A DNA stretch of 64,000 bases, from NCBI GenBank assembly GCA_031761405.1, contig JASEVX010000003.1, positions 64,154,423 through 64,218,422 on the forward strand, written 5' to 3'. A program made the translations under genes and the position numbers. This document shows, one piece after another, positions 18,960 to 30,020 of the stretch. How positions within the stretch are numbered: the first letter of the stretch is position 1; each line of letters starts with the position of its first letter. This stretch comes from Serripes groenlandicus (Eukaryota; Mollusca; Bivalvia; Cardiida; Cardiidae). The notes beneath the pieces were generated by a model. The model saw only the letters and a list, made by a program, of their open reading frames with translations. It ran no database searches and was not told the origin of the DNA.

Positions 18960-19017
18960 ACTGCTTTCAAAAGCCATCATTTCATTTATTTGCAATATTT
19001 ATGCATTTTAACCCTTC

Positions 19018-19242
19018 CAAAATAAAGACACAGTACGCCACATCTACAGCAGACAACTTCTGACAACAGTGTGTCAAAAGGAGAGATTGATCAAACTGAG
19101 GAACTTCTCCTTTTGCCCGAATGTTTACAGCAGTATTCAATATCTACATGTATATACTTTCATTTAAAGTAATTTTCCATATTTATAACTTGATGTTTTA
19201 AGCCATGTGATGCACATGTGTTGCATGCAGGTAAGGGTTTAA
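19018..19242 (-). mobile_element. M1 MITE, old copy, shares TTAA with the next
   Basis: Right TTAA (19239-19242) doubles as the start of the following copy. Confidence 0.8.
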
Positions 19243-19468
19243 CCCTTTCCCTCATACGACAATTCTGCAGCAGACGACTTTGAACATATTTTGTCAAAAA
19301 ATGGAAAATCTCCATAATTGAATGGATAACCTATGACTATAAGTGGAAAACATTGCGGCAAAAGGAGAAATTGCACGTTTTGTGCAATTTCTTCTTTTGT
19401 CACTATGTTTTCAAAAAGCCGTCTGCTGCAGAGGCGTCCGAAAGCGTTTATATGAGGGAAAGGGTTAA
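19239..19468 (+). mobile_element. M1 MITE, standard 230-bp copy
   Basis: TTAA both ends; younger than the abutting old copy. Confidence 0.9.
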
Positions 19469-19584
19469 TGTGTTGATCAGATAGATAAAGGTTGTTTAAA
19501 TTAATGTTTCACTACAAAATATTGACATTAAGTTTCAATTAAACCTTTTAACCCTTTTTTTTAAATAAAAGCCATCAGATTTCT

Positions 19585-19820
19585 TTAACCCTTTCCCTCA
19601 TATACGACAATTCTGCAGCAGACGACTTTGAACGTATTTTGTCAAAACATAGAAAATCTCCATAATTGAATGGATAACCTATGACAAAAAGTGGAAAACA
19701 TTGTGGCAAAAGGAGAAATTGCACGTTCTGTGCAATTTCTTCTTTTGTCACTTATGATGCTTTCGAAAAGCCTTCTGCTGCAGAGGCGTCAGAAAGCGTC
19801 TATATGAGGGAAAGGGTTAA
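19585..19820 (+). mobile_element. M1 MITE, young copy
   Basis: 236 bp with small insertions; its right TTAA is directly followed by the TTAA of the next. Confidence 0.9.
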
Positions 19821-20051
19821 TTAACCCTTTCCAAAATAGAGATGCTTTCTAAAGCCTCTGCAGCAGACGACTTTTGAAATTATTGTGGCAAAAGAAGAAA
19901 TTGCTCATTATTAATGAGCAATTTCTACTTTTGCCACAATATTTTCAACTCTATACAATAATCATACCATCATCTTTAGAGTTGATATAATTTGGACTTG
20001 ATCATTTCAAAGTCGTCTGCTGCGGATTTCTTGTATGTGGGAAAGAGTTAA
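19821..20051 (-). mobile_element. M1 MITE
   Basis: TTAA both ends; core TTGCTCATTATTAATGAGCAATTT-like palindrome. Confidence 0.88.
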
Positions 20052-20319
20052 CAGCATGAAATGGCATTTGAGAACATTGAAGGACATGAGAAAAATCATC
20101 AAATAAACAATAATAACTATTGTTGTACAAATACTTTTCATTTATTCTCCTTTTTTAATGGATCTTTTTATATACTTTTAAATTTGGAAGTGTTCAAAAT
20201 CCGCAGATAAGGTAAAAAATTAAATATGTGCAGGTGGCAGAAATCTTTACATAATTAACCAATTCATATACAGATGTCTTTTGACACCATTGCAGTAGAG
20301 GATTTCAGCAAGTGACTTT

Positions 20320-20364
20320 TTCCCTTCCATTTACCACTTGCAGACACATCTGCAGCAGAAGGCA
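20320..20364 (-). mobile_element. M1 left-end fragment
   Basis: CCCTTCCATTTACCACTTGC and CATCTGCAGCAGAAGG directly before the next copy. Confidence 0.5.
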
Positions 20365-20595
20365 TTAATCTTTTCCCTCATACAGACATTTTCTGACGCC
20401 TCTGCAGCACACAATTTTTTGGAAACATAGTGACAAAAAAGTAAATTGCTCAAAACGAACAATTTCTCATTTTAACAAAATGTTTTCCACATTTAGTCAT
20501 AGGTTATACATTAAATTTTTAGAGATTTTCTATTTTTTGACAAAATATGTTCAAAGTCGTCTGCTGCAGAATTGTCATATGAGGGAAAGGATTAA
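20365..20595 (-). mobile_element. M1 MITE
   Basis: TTAA both ends, 231 bp. Confidence 0.88.
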
Positions 20596-20707
20596 ACAAA
20601 CATTTTGGCAAAAGGAGAACTTGCACATAAGGAATAGATAAAAACATGAACACTTTCTCACAACTGCAAACATGTCTAGTGCAGGAAAGTTGTATGTGGG
20701 ATAGGGT
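20596..20707. mobile_element. M1-like fragment
   Basis: ACATTTTGGCAAAAGGAGAA and a terminal GTTGTATGTGGGATAGGG. Confidence 0.4.
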
Positions 20708-20798
20708 TTTTGTAAAAACAAAAAAAACATTTCACTTGTTGACATCACCTATGTCTAGCCAACATATTTTCATTTTTTCTTTCTTATTTATGTTTTTA

Positions 20799-20975
20799 TT
20801 AACCCTCCCTTTCCAACTTAAGACACAAATTGCAGCAGATGAATGACTTATAAAATATCAGTGCAAAAATAATGAAAATCTCTATTGAGGAAAGAATACA
20901 CTCTTTATTTGCAATTTTTTCCAAAAGTCATCTGCTGCATATGGGTCAAAATGTGTCTGCAGGTGAAAAAGCTAA
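20799..20975 (+). mobile_element. M1 MITE, old short copy
   Basis: TTAA left, CTAA right, interior shortened. Confidence 0.65.
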
Positions 20976-21119
20976 AGTCAATAAGTAATTTTAAATGGGC
21001 CTTAATTTTAATCACTTTATGCAATTTCTAATTTAGAAAATTACCATTTAAGTGCTGTCAGAAATGACAGCTTAAAAGTTATAACATAAATAGAGCTCGC
21101 TACACTTAGACTGACTATT

Positions 21120-21506
21120 TCAACCCTTTCCCACATACAGACACTTTCTGACGCCTCAGCAGTGGATGACTTTTGAAAACATTGTGACAAAAGGAGAAAT
21201 TACTCAAAACAAGCAATTTCTCTTTTTGCCACAATGTTTTCAACTTTTTCAGTAAATTTTATACCCTTTCTATATTTTTGTCAAGATGTGTTCAAAGTCA
21301 TCTGCTGAAGATGACTTAGAACACATTTTGTCAAAAAACAGAAAATCTCTATAATTGAATGGATAACCTATGACTAAAAGTGAAAAAGATTATGGCAAAA
21401 GGATAAATTGCTTGTTTTGAGCAATTTCTTCTATTGTCACTATGTTTTCAAAAACCTGTCTGCTGCAGAATGTGTCAGAAAGCGTCTATATGAGGAAAAG
21501 GGTTAA
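21120..21506. mobile_element. M1 chimera: minus-type left part joined to plus-type right part
   Basis: 21120-21314 is most of a minus-oriented copy. At GATGACTTAGAACA it switches into a plus-oriented copy running to TTAA at 21503. The joint lies in the shared CTGC(T/A)GAAGATGAC motif. Confidence 0.8.
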
Positions 21507-21511
21507 GATAA

Positions 21512-21648
21512 GCTTTTCCCACTTGCAGACATGATGAGCATTTTCTCCTTTCGACACAATATTTTCAAATCAATTCAATAATTATACCTTCATTTGTAGA
21601 GATTTGCAATAAAGTTGTCTGCTGCAGATTAATTATATGTGGGGAAAG
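21512..21648 (-). mobile_element. M1 MITE, shortened
   Basis: TTTTCCCACTTGCAGACATG then core and CTGCTGCAGATTAATTATATG end. Confidence 0.65.
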
Positions 21649-21843
21649 CTTTCTGACACCTCTGACTTTTGAAATAATTGTGGCAAAAGGCGAAATTGCT
21701 CATAATGAGCAGTATCCCCTTTTGCCAAAATGATTTCCACTCGTATTCAATCTTTCTGTAATAGCTAGAGATTCTTTATATTTTGACCTTGATAATTTCA
21801 ATGTCGTCTGCTGCAGATTAATTTATATGTGGGAAAGGCTTAA
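21640..21843 (-). mobile_element. M1 MITE, left terminus lost
   Basis: Begins in the CTTTCTGACACCTCTGAC part and ends GTGGGAAAGGCTTAA. Confidence 0.7.
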
Positions 21844-22224
21844 GGGTAAGCTCGCTAATGAAAGTGTAATAATATGGTAAATGCCAATCCATTAGTATGG
21901 CATCACACTTAAATCACAAAAAACTATGTATGAACTGGTTCAACCCAGTACATTATTATCATTTCTTCCTCTCTCAAACTCTTTACAAATTAACCTGTCT
22001 CCCAATTAACCTTTTACCATAGTGTTTCACCAATTTTCTTGTTTATAAAGATACATTTAGTACTTGACAGTGTATCTTTTATTTAATGCTTCTGTTAATA
22101 AACTTGGGAGATCCGTAGATATTTTGGAAAGCACTAAATTCGGTATTATTCCCATGATACTTTCTTTGATATATGTTTTGGGGAAACAGTTAGAGGCCTA
22201 ACCCCCTGACAAGCTCATTTATGT

Positions 22225-22290
22225 TTAACCTTTTTCCACAACGCATCTGTAGCAGGCAAATTGTTTTTAAAACGTTGAGGCATTTGAAGA
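22225..22290 (-). mobile_element. M1 left-end fragment
   Basis: TTAACCTTTTTCCACAACGC and CATCTGTAGCAGGCAA. Confidence 0.5.
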
Positions 22291-22345
22291 GATTGTTGAC
22301 AGATGATGGACAACACACACTTTCCAATGGACATCCAACGAACCC

Positions 22346-22575
22346 TAAACCCTTTCCCACTTGCAGACACTTTCTGACGCATTTGCACAGCAGACGACTT
22401 TTGAAAACATTGTGGCAAAAGGAGAAATTGCTCATGATGAGCAATTTCCCTTTTTTCCACAATGTTTTCAACTCTATTTAATGTTTAAACTCTCATTGAT
22501 GGAGATAATTTCACATTTTTACCGACATATTTTCAGTCGTCTGCTGCAGAATTGTCAGATGTGGGAATGGATTAA
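22346..22575 (-). mobile_element. M1 MITE, 230 bp
   Basis: TAAA left, TTAA right; hairpin core TTGCTCATGATGAGCAATTT; 166 nt downstream of an exon donor. Confidence 0.88.
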
Positions 22576-22622
22576 AGATCACAACGAGCACTTCATGCTC
22601 AGGTAGGTGGCGCTAATGGTTT
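22576..22622 (+). mobile_element. 3'-end fragment of the tandem-core element family
   Basis: GATCACAACGAGCACTTCAT GCTCAGGTAGG resembles the 3' hairpin region; it abuts an M1 copy. Confidence 0.4.
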
Positions 22623-22740
22623 GTTGAACTATACAAAAACAGCAAATTTCTACAAGCCATTTTTTCTACAGTTCAGAGTAGTATATATCGAATCTCTTCT
22701 AAAAAAGCTAAAACACAATAAAAAATAAAACAGCTCTTAC

Positions 22741-23647
22741 CCCTGAAACCCAGGTGGAAAGAATGACTTAGAAACTCCTAAACTCGGTGGTAATACTTGT
22801 GGATAAGGATCTCTGTTTAATGGCGACTCCCGTTGAGGGGTCCGAGACAGGGGAGGGGTCCTCTTTGGTTCCCGAGAAATCACAGACGAGCTTGTAGACG
22901 ACGTAGATGGCAATGACTGAGCCGATGACACAGTATACGGTGATGATGTTGATGGTCTTGATACTGAAGTAAGTGGCGGTGGGAAATTCTGTTTGTGCCT
23001 TGTCGGAGATCTCGACAAGGGTCTAAATTGAGGTGATGGCTGATGACGTTTGGCCACTGGTGAGCTAGAGAGTCTTGGTTTTTTGTCGGTTTTGTTGACG
23101 GACGCACTTTTATTATCAGTGTTTAAAATAGTTTTTTCAATCACATTGACTTGTCGGTTTTGATAATCCTGCGGATGATGATGATGATCCGGTGTAGTGT
23201 GATGATTCGTATGATTTTTATGGTTTAAATGTGGCGAGTGTTTCTTAATGCTGTCAATTGTAGCAGGCAAGGGCTGGTACTTGTGACTTTCTATAAACGC
23301 TGGTAAAGGCTGTGTGTTGTGGTATGTGTGTGATGGGGTTGTTGTTGTCGTGGGAAGAGACACTGGTTGTGGTTGGGGCTGAGGCGGTGGATAGTTGTGT
23401 GGATTATGATGCTGATGCTGATGATTATGGAAATTATTGCCAACACTCGTTTGAACTGTAGGCGTGGCTGTTGTCACAGTGACCGATGTAGTTGCCAAGG
23501 CCGTCACCAAGGTTACACAGCTTGTTGTTGTGGTTGCTGTGGTGACAGTGACATCACTAGTGGTTATTGTCACTGAACAGGCCGTGGTGATGGGTGGGGT
23601 GTGAGGACTCAAAACAGATGGAACTGAACACGTTATCACTGGTTCAC
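22741..23647 (-). CDS. AUTS2: AUTS2-like large exon, Thr/Val-, His/Gln- and Ser/Pro-rich
   Basis: A 907-nt exon (acceptor CAG at 23648-23650 after TATTTCTATATTT; donor GTAAGAGC ending at 22740). First a Thr/Val-rich tract (VTVTTATTTTSCVTLVT), then NFHNHQHQHHNPHNYPPPQ with His/Gln and Pro-Gln runs, a His-rich part with HTTPDHHHHPQDYQ, then a basic Ser/Pro-rich region (KRHQPSPQFRPLSRSPTRH; REPKRTPPLSRTPQRESP) and FFPPGFQG at the end. The low complexity and RTP/SP sites suggest a disordered, phosphorylatable nuclear protein (inference). It stays open for 301 codons in an AT-rich region where other frames are interrupted. Flanked in the introns by M1 MITEs at 22346-22575 and 23758-23840. Confidence 0.82.
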
Positions 23648-23757
23648 CTGAAATATAGAAATATAGTTTCATGTAAAACAGTCTTAACTACATATAGTAA
23701 CAAGACGTAGTTACAATTGTCTTCAAAAGCGAAATATCCTTAGAAAGTTTTCAATGG

Positions 23758-23840
23758 TTAACCCTTTCCCACATACATTAAATCTGCAGCAGTCAACTTA
23801 GAAAACATCAGAAAGGGGTCTGTTTATGGGAAGAGGTTAA
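23758..23840 (+). mobile_element. M1 miniature derivative, 83 bp
   Basis: Both TTAAs and both termini present; interior reduced to AAATCTGCAGCAGTCAAC plus AAACATCAGAAAGGGG. Confidence 0.8.
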
Positions 23841-24236
23841 ACTTGACATAGGTAGATCCTTCATGATGAAGCCATTACCATGATACACATCCATATGTCA
23901 ATCAGACTAGATATTTTCTCAAACAGCCACAATAACTTTAGTGTATACAATCAAGCATATCAAGTGCCTTTGAAATTGTAGCACTTGAGAAACAGCATGC
24001 ATTTTTGCATGTGTCTTTCAATTTTTATCAGACCTGTAGGGCATGGCACCTATGCTTCTTACCCTGGCATTTGTTCGCCTTAAAATAGAAATAACTTTAT
24101 TAGCCTGAAGCGCGTAGGTATTTGAAGGTCATGGCCATCCTCCCTCTTACCTTACTATATGTTTGTTATTAGTAGATCAATGCTAATATAGACATAATAT
24201 TATGTTTTAAGTGTTCAAAAGAACATTGTTTTGTAA

Positions 24237-24433
24237 TTAAGCCTTTCCCACTTGAAGAATCATTTTGTTGCATCTGCTGCAGACGACTTTTAAAAACATT
24301 GTGGCAACAAAAGACATTGCTCATTACGAGCAATCTCTTCCATTGCTACAATGTTTTCACAAGTCATCTGCTGCCGTCGAGGAGTCAGGAAGCATCAACA
24401 TGTGGGAAAAGGGCGGGGGGGGGGGGGGGTTAA
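24237..24433. mobile_element. M1 MITE with G15 tract
   Basis: TTAA both ends; the terminal G run of the right end has expanded to a 15-G homopolymer (24415-24429). Confidence 0.8.
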
Positions 24434-24690
24434 ACAATCAGACTTACAAAGCCTTTCCTAAGATGTGTTTTTATCAGACAAGTCTAGTAGAGGCTTATCA
24501 GCACAGTTAAATTGTTAAGAAATTATCGTACTGATAACAATTTGAAGACAGAGAAATAACTTGGGATGTAAATACAGCACTTGAGAAGGTAAAGCTCATC
24601 AAGTTTAGGGCATTAAAACTGGAATAAAATTTAAGTGGTTGGTAATGGAAACTGGTATGAGAAGTCTAATAACCAGCAAATGGTTCTCCC

Positions 24691-24879
24691 TTAACCCTTT
24701 CCCTCATATGACAATTTGCAGCAGACGACTTTGAACGTATTTTGTCAAAACATAATTAATGAATGGATAACCTATGACTAAAAGTGGAAAACATTGTGGC
24801 AAAAGGTTTTGTCACTAGGTTTTCAAAAAGCCGTCCGCTGCAGAGGCATCAGAAACGTCTATATGAGGGAAAGGGTTAA
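24691..24879 (+). mobile_element. M1 MITE, hairpin centre deleted, first of a chain of three
   Basis: TTAA both ends; the right one is shared with the next copy. Confidence 0.88.
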
Positions 24880-25101
24880 CCCTTCCACACATATACACAT
24901 TCTGACGCCTCTGTGCAGCAGACGACTTTTGAAAATATGGTGTAAGGAGAAATTGCTCAAAATGAGCAACTTCTCCATTAGCGACAATGTTTTCAATTTT
25001 TTGCAGTAGTTATACCTTCGTTTATAGAGATTTTCTAGGGTTTTGCCAACATGCTTTCAAAGTCGTCTGCTGCAGATCTGTTGTATGCGTGAAAGGGTTA
25101 A
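24876..25101 (-). mobile_element. M1 MITE, second of the chain
   Basis: TTAA shared with both neighbours. Confidence 0.85.
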
Positions 25102-25365
25102 CCATTTCTCACATGCAAAAAAAACTGCATCAGACTATGTTAACAAATATAATGCAAAAACATACGGAAACTCTATAAATGAAGGTAAAATTATTGAAAA
25201 GGGTTGAAAACGTGGCAAAAGGAAAATTTGCTCTTAAAAAGCAATTTCTCATTCAGCACAATATGTTACTCTTACAACTTTTTTCAGTAGTAACACTTTC
25301 ATTTGTATTTCCCCTTACAGGTTTTCAAAGTCATCTTGCTTCTGATTTGTGGCAATTTAGTTGGA
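25098..25365 (+). mobile_element. M1 MITE, third of the chain, old
   Basis: TTAACCATTTCTCACATGC left end; right end degraded. Confidence 0.6.
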
Positions 25366-25394
25366 AAGAGTTTCCATGTTTCTCAAGCAAGTTG

Positions 25395-25680
25395 TAACTC
25401 TTATCGGATTCTCCAGCACTTTTTGACAAGAAGATTTTGAACATATAAGGAAAACCAGTCCTCCCCCTTGCAGCCATATTTTTCACCAGAGCAGAATCAT
25501 TTGAACAAACTGGTAGTTGGTTGGTTTGTGCCAAACAATTTTGAAAAAGGACTTTCCTGTGAAATTATGAAATTGGTCCATTGGTTAATTTAGAAATTGT
25601 ATAATTCTGTGAACACACACAAGACAGTTGACGCAGGCTGGTGAGTGATCACAAAAGCTCACCTGCACTTTGTGCTTAAT
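25395..25680 (+). mobile_element. Diverged relative of the tandem-core element, single core
   Basis: TTTTTGACAAGAAGATTTT, ACATATAAGGAAAACCAG and the 3' part GTGAGTGATCACAAAAGCTC ACCTGCACTT match 14564-15913, with one core unit instead of six or seven. Confidence 0.7.
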
Positions 25681-25697
25681 TCACAATACAATTAACC

Positions 25698-25853
25698 TTA
25701 ACCCTTTCCCTCATATTGACGCCTCTGCAGCAGACGGCATTTTGAAAACTTTTAGTCATAGGCTATCCATTCCATTTAAGAGATTTTCTATTTTTTGACA
25801 AAATATGATCAAAGTCGTCTGCTGCAGAATTGTTGTATGAAGGAAAGGGTTAA
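25698..25853 (-). mobile_element. M1 MITE, centre deleted
   Basis: 156 bp, TTAA both ends; hairpin missing between GCATTTTGAAAAC and TTTTAGTCATAGG. Confidence 0.88.
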
Positions 25854-26307
25854 TAAGTAATAAGTAATACTTAAATACTTGAAAGCATATTTCATAATTT
25901 TTGTTTCCCTAATAAAAATGCCTAAATATGTAAATTCTTAACAACTATTATTGGTCAGCAAAGTAACTATTTATGTCAACTTAGTCATTTTCTTAAATAT
26001 TTTGTAAAACATGAATGGCAGCATGTGTTCAACCGTATTTAAGATTTTAAGTATTACTTAATTGGCGCTAAATAAGATTGGTGGAAAAAGAGTCAGGTGA
26101 GCTAAAAAGGTGTAATTAACTGGAATAAAACAACCATATTATATTGTAGGGCTCATTTTCCTGTTTGCAGAAAGACAGAATTGTATCACGTTACAGGAAT
26201 CAATAAAGAGTTGTGTACTGAATGATGTATGTTTATCTATCACAAACTTCTTCAGTAAATTACCCACACAACATGACGGACTGAAAACACTCACTGGAGA
26301 ATGTAAT

Positions 26308-26365
26308 CCTCCCCCTTTCCTACATACAACAAACATGCAGTGGATGACTTTGAAAATATCTTGAA
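26308..26365 (+). mobile_element. M1 left-end fragment
   Basis: CCCCCTTTCCTACATACAAC and GATGACTTTGAAAATATC. Confidence 0.5.
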
Positions 26366-27340
26366 CTATAACTTCCTATTTAAATGAACTGTAACTTCCA
26401 ATTTACGTGTACTTTAATTTTCTATGTACATGGACTATATATAACTTCCTATTTACAACAACTAAAATTTTCTAGTAATAATGACTAACATTCTATTTTA
26501 TTTTCTACTTACAACAACTAAAACTTTCTAGTAACAATGGCTAACATTCTACATGGCTATCATGTCATTACTATAACTTACGGCATGATGTTACCATAAT
26601 GACCATGCCATTACTATAACTTATGGCGTGATGTTACCATAACAATCATGCCAATACTATAACTTATGGTGTGATGTTAACATAACGATCATGCCATTAC
26701 TATAATGTATGGTGTAATGTTACCATGATTATCATGTCAGTACTATAACTTATGGTGTGATGTTAACATAACGATCATGCCATTACTATAACTTATGGCG
26801 TGATGTTAACATGACTATCATGTCATTACTATTACTTATGGTGTGATGTTACCATGACAATCAAACCATAACTATAACTTTGACTTTCATGTCATTTCTA
26901 TAACTTATGGTGTAATGTTAACATAACAATCATGCCTTTACTATAGCTTATGGCGTGATGTTAACATGCCATTACTATACTGTATGGCATGATGTTAACA
27001 TGACTATCATGCCATTACTATAACTTATGGTGTGATGTTACAATGTCATTACTATAGCTTATGGTGTGATGTTAACTATTATTAGTATAACTTATGGCAT
27101 GATGTTAACATAACGATCATGCCATCACTATAACTTATGGCGTGATGTTAACATAACTATCATGGCATTTCTATAACTTATGGCGAGATTGATGTTATCA
27201 TGACTAGCATGCCACATTCCATTACTATAACTTATGGTGTGATGTTACCATAACGATCATGTCATTTCTATAACTTATGGTGTGATGTTAACATGACTAG
27301 CATGCCTTTACTATAACTTATGGTGAGATTGATGTTAACA
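26366..27340. repeat. Minisatellite, ~42-bp unit, about 19 copies, with AT-rich prelude
   Basis: The unit contains ACTATAACTTATGG, TGTGATGTTAACAT and ATCATGCCATT and recurs every 42-46 bp from about 26570. The prelude 26366-26560 is a looser direct repeat with TAACTTCCTATTTAC and CAACAACTAAAA.TTTCTAG. The array resumes for part of a unit at 29406-29425 after the inserted element. Confidence 0.85.
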
Positions 27341-27869
27341 TACCGTATATACTCGGTTATAAGTCGCACTTTTTTACCTTCAAAATCGAAAGTGAAGTGG
27401 GGGGAGCGACTTATAAGAGGGTCAAGCAAAAATTCAGAAAAAATTACCCTCCAATTCACCGATCGTCAAAAACTGTGCAGGCCGGTCATTGATAAAAAGG
27501 GCGACTTAAATGATGATTTAACAGAATAAATCAAGTTTGATTGAAAGAAACATATCTTATAGAATTGATTTGTTTATAAAAACAAACACTAGAAAAAATA
27601 TATAACTTATGAATGTACATTTAAAAAGTCATTTGTTCCAAGTTATTGTTTCGATTTCAGCTCGATTGGAAGCCATTTTGAATTTTGTGAAAATATAAAT
27701 TGCGGAGCTCAAGTCCAGATGCGTAAATATACAGACCATAATACTGTTACTAGGTCGTATGTCACTTTATATGTGATTGAAAAAATAATGTAATAAACTT
27801 TAATTTATATTTCAGGATAAAGTGTTGTTTTTATTTTAAACAAAAAGTCATTGATTTGTAACCCTTATT

Positions 27870-28022
27870 ACCATATATTGAGGCTTCCCATCCGAATTTT
27901 GAAATGTTAATGCTAACTCAAAATTGCTTGCAATAAGCAATTTCTCCTTTATCCACGATGTTTCTTGCCTTGATGTTTTCAACGTAGCCTTGTACATAAT
28001 TGTTGCATGCGGGAAAGTGATA
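27870..28022 (-). mobile_element. M1-like degraded copy inside the TA element
   Basis: Core TTGCTTGCAATAAGCAATTT and end GTTGCATGCGGGAAAG. Confidence 0.5.
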
Positions 28023-28324
28023 ATTTGTCATTGTGTAGACACGTACACACGTAGCTGTCAAACTATCTTAATTAGAAAGTCCATGTTTGCAGAAGGTGAT
28101 AAAAAGAAGCCATAATAATGGCCACGACAAGACCCATTTCACCGTGATTTTGGCCTGCATGGGTGATGGTACCAAATTAAACCATTAGAAAGCAAAAAAC
28201 AAACACAGATCCAATTAAAGAGATAAAAAAGTCGGACAAAAATTGTCATAATTAATCCACAAACAATCCCAAGACTACACACGGGGTGATTTAACACGGT
28301 CAATAATTGACGTTAAAGTGTATT

Positions 28325-28505
28325 AAGTAAAAACTGATAAACATGCAATTATCGGCTTTTACCACTGTGATACATCTGCAGTATTTGAGAGTCGTAACAA
28401 AGACAATAACTGTAGCTAAAGTGTATTAAATACAAACTGCTAACAATGCAATTATCGGTTTTTACCCACTCTAATACGTACACGTCTGCAGAATTTGACC
28501 TCGGG
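28325..28505. repeat. Imperfect direct duplication (~110 bp unit)
   Basis: TTAAAGTGTATTAAGTAAAA, ATGCAATTATCGG and TCTGCAGTATTTGA are repeated as CTAAAGTGTATTAAATACAA, ATGCAATTATCGG and TCTGCAGAATTTGA. Confidence 0.65.
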
Positions 28506-28611
28506 TAATTTTACATGTAACACCTTTAGCTTGATGATAATTTAAACCTGTGTGGTTTACACGCGACAGTTGTGTTAGAATTATTTGACTGTTAGAATTG
28601 AGGTCGCTGAA

Positions 28612-28745
28612 CCGTGGATTTTTATTAAAAAGGGTGAACAAACTCCATAAACGAAAGCTATATTATCAAACAAAGGGGAAATTAGCAATGTTTTCAAAAG
28701 TTTTCAGCTGCATCAGAAACATCATGGGAAAAGGACGAATTTAAT
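28612..28745 (+). mobile_element. M1-like degraded copy
   Basis: AAACTCCATAAACGAAAGC, GGGGAAATTAGC and TTCAGCTGCATCAGAAAC. Confidence 0.45.
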
Positions 28746-28831
28746 CTGAGTTAGCAGATTATCACTGTATGCGAATTAATTTCAGTTATGCAACGCCGAT
28801 TTTTCCCTCCATCTACCCTCTACCCCTTCAG

Positions 28832-28949
28832 TTAACCCTTTCCCGCATACAACAAATCTGCAGCAAACGACCTTGGAAACAAATTGACAATATCGGGAAT
28901 AAACTCCATAAATGAGAGCTATATTACCATAGATAAAACAAAGGGTTAA
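28832..28949 (+). mobile_element. M1 MITE, shortened
   Basis: TTAACCCTTTCCCGCATACA to ATAAAACAAAGGGTTAA, right half mostly gone. Confidence 0.7.
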
Positions 28950-29029
28950 TCAAGACGAGTGTGTTTTCACATAACCTGGGGCATTTTGTGACCGGACAAA
29001 ACCGGTTTATGTATTCCCCAGTAAATCTC

Positions 29030-29275
29030 TTTAGATAAAACAAATTAAAACTAGTTGGACATCATTGTATGTTCAAATAATGTAAACAAAAAGCTGATGC
29101 TCGATCTTGATGACTTAAGGTTATATATCTCGCTTCTTATGATAGTAAAATCTATTTAGACTATAAATCAATGCTTACATAAAACTAATTGGACATTATA
29201 TGAATGTTTTAAACAAAAAATCTGATGCTCGATCATGATGACTTGGGTTATATCTCGCTGCTTGTCATAGGGTTT
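29030..29275. repeat. Imperfect direct duplication (~125 bp unit)
   Basis: Two units with AACTAGTTGGACAT / AACTAATTGGACAT and GCTGATGCTCGATCTTGATG / TCTGATGCTCGATCATGATG, near the right end of the TA element. Confidence 0.65.
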
Positions 29276-29437
29276 TGACGTGAAAAAAATCAAAAATCTA
29301 ACTGCGACTTATAAGAGGGTCAATCATCAAACCCTAGACTTTAGGCCTCGAAGTAGGGGGTGCGACTTATAGACGAGGGCGACTTATAACTGAGTATATA
29401 CGGTAACTATCATGTCATTTCTATAAAATATCATGTT

Positions 29438-29680
29438 TAACACTATTTATATAAATTTTCAGTCACATCAAGGAAGCCATTTCACCTAACCCAGTGTTTC
29501 CTGGCTTTTTGATACCAGTAATGAACACAACAGTCTTTCAAAGCAACTTGCTGCTTTTCAACATAGACTGTAAGCCCATTCGTGGAATACGAATGATGCA
29601 TTGACTTTTATTAAACATCGGGAAGAATGTTGGACAAACTGGGGTTTGTACTCTCGACCCCTTGATCGACAGCCAACTTT
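29438..29680 (-). mobile_element. SINE type A, 5' head eroded
   Basis: Minus-oriented: TTTTCAGTCACATCAAGG tail domain, GCAACTTGCTGCTTTTC body, CCCCTTGATCGACAGCC head part. Confidence 0.7.
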
Positions 29681-29779
29681 GCTTTCCATATATCATTTCA
29701 TCTCTTTTCCCATATGCCAGTATAAAATTAAACAGACTTGTTTTCAGTCTTCTGCTGCAAAGGCTCAGATATTGTCAAT

Positions 29780-29988
29780 AAAACCCTTTCTCACATACAA
29801 CAAATCTGCAGCAGATTAATGACTATCTAATCCTCTTGGCAAAAACACAGAACATTTCTATAAATGAAAATATATTTACTGAAAAATTGTGACAAAATGA
29901 GAAATTGCTCATTTTGTCACACTGTTTTCAAATATAGTCTGGTCAATGAAAAGGCGTCAGAAAGCACCTATGTGAGGGATAGGGATAA
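29780..29988 (+). mobile_element. M1 MITE
   Basis: AAAA left, ATAA right; core TTGCTCATTTTG. Confidence 0.75.
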
Positions 29989-30020
29989 ACAGAAAGGGTA
30001 AATGGTTAGTAGCAACTTAC

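Larger units (their letters stand above)
16538..22740 (-). other. AUTS2-like intron, 6.2 kb
   Basis: Bounded by the donor at 22740 and the acceptor at 16538. About half is M1 MITE sequence. 16541-16837, 17971-18454, 20052-20319 and 21843-22224 show nothing recognisable beyond AT-rich DNA. Confidence 0.75.
27341..29405. mobile_element. 2.06-kb TA-flanked DNA element, non-autonomous
   Basis: Inverted termini CCGTATATACTC and GAGTATATACGG, extended to 25 of 26 matches through GTTATAAGTCGC, each bordered by TA (27341-27342, 29404-29405). A second motif GCGACTTATAAGAGGGTCA occurs inside both ends (27408, 29304). TA duplication suggests the Tc1/mariner/pogo group (inference). No ORF above about 70 codons, so no transposase. 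It contains degraded M1 copies and two internal direct duplications. Confidence 0.8.
23648..30020 (-). other. AUTS2-like intron, 6.4 kb
   Basis: Bounded by the donor at 30020 and the acceptor at 23648. Carries M1 MITEs, a diverged tandem-core element, the ~42-bp minisatellite, the 2.06-kb TA-flanked element and a SINE. 23841-24236, 24434-24690 and 25854-26300 hold nothing recognisable. Confidence 0.7.

Noticed and set aside
29780..29988. Matched ATAA target duplication for this M1 copy
   Set aside because: Exact placement shows AAAA on the left and ATAA on the right, so they do not match.
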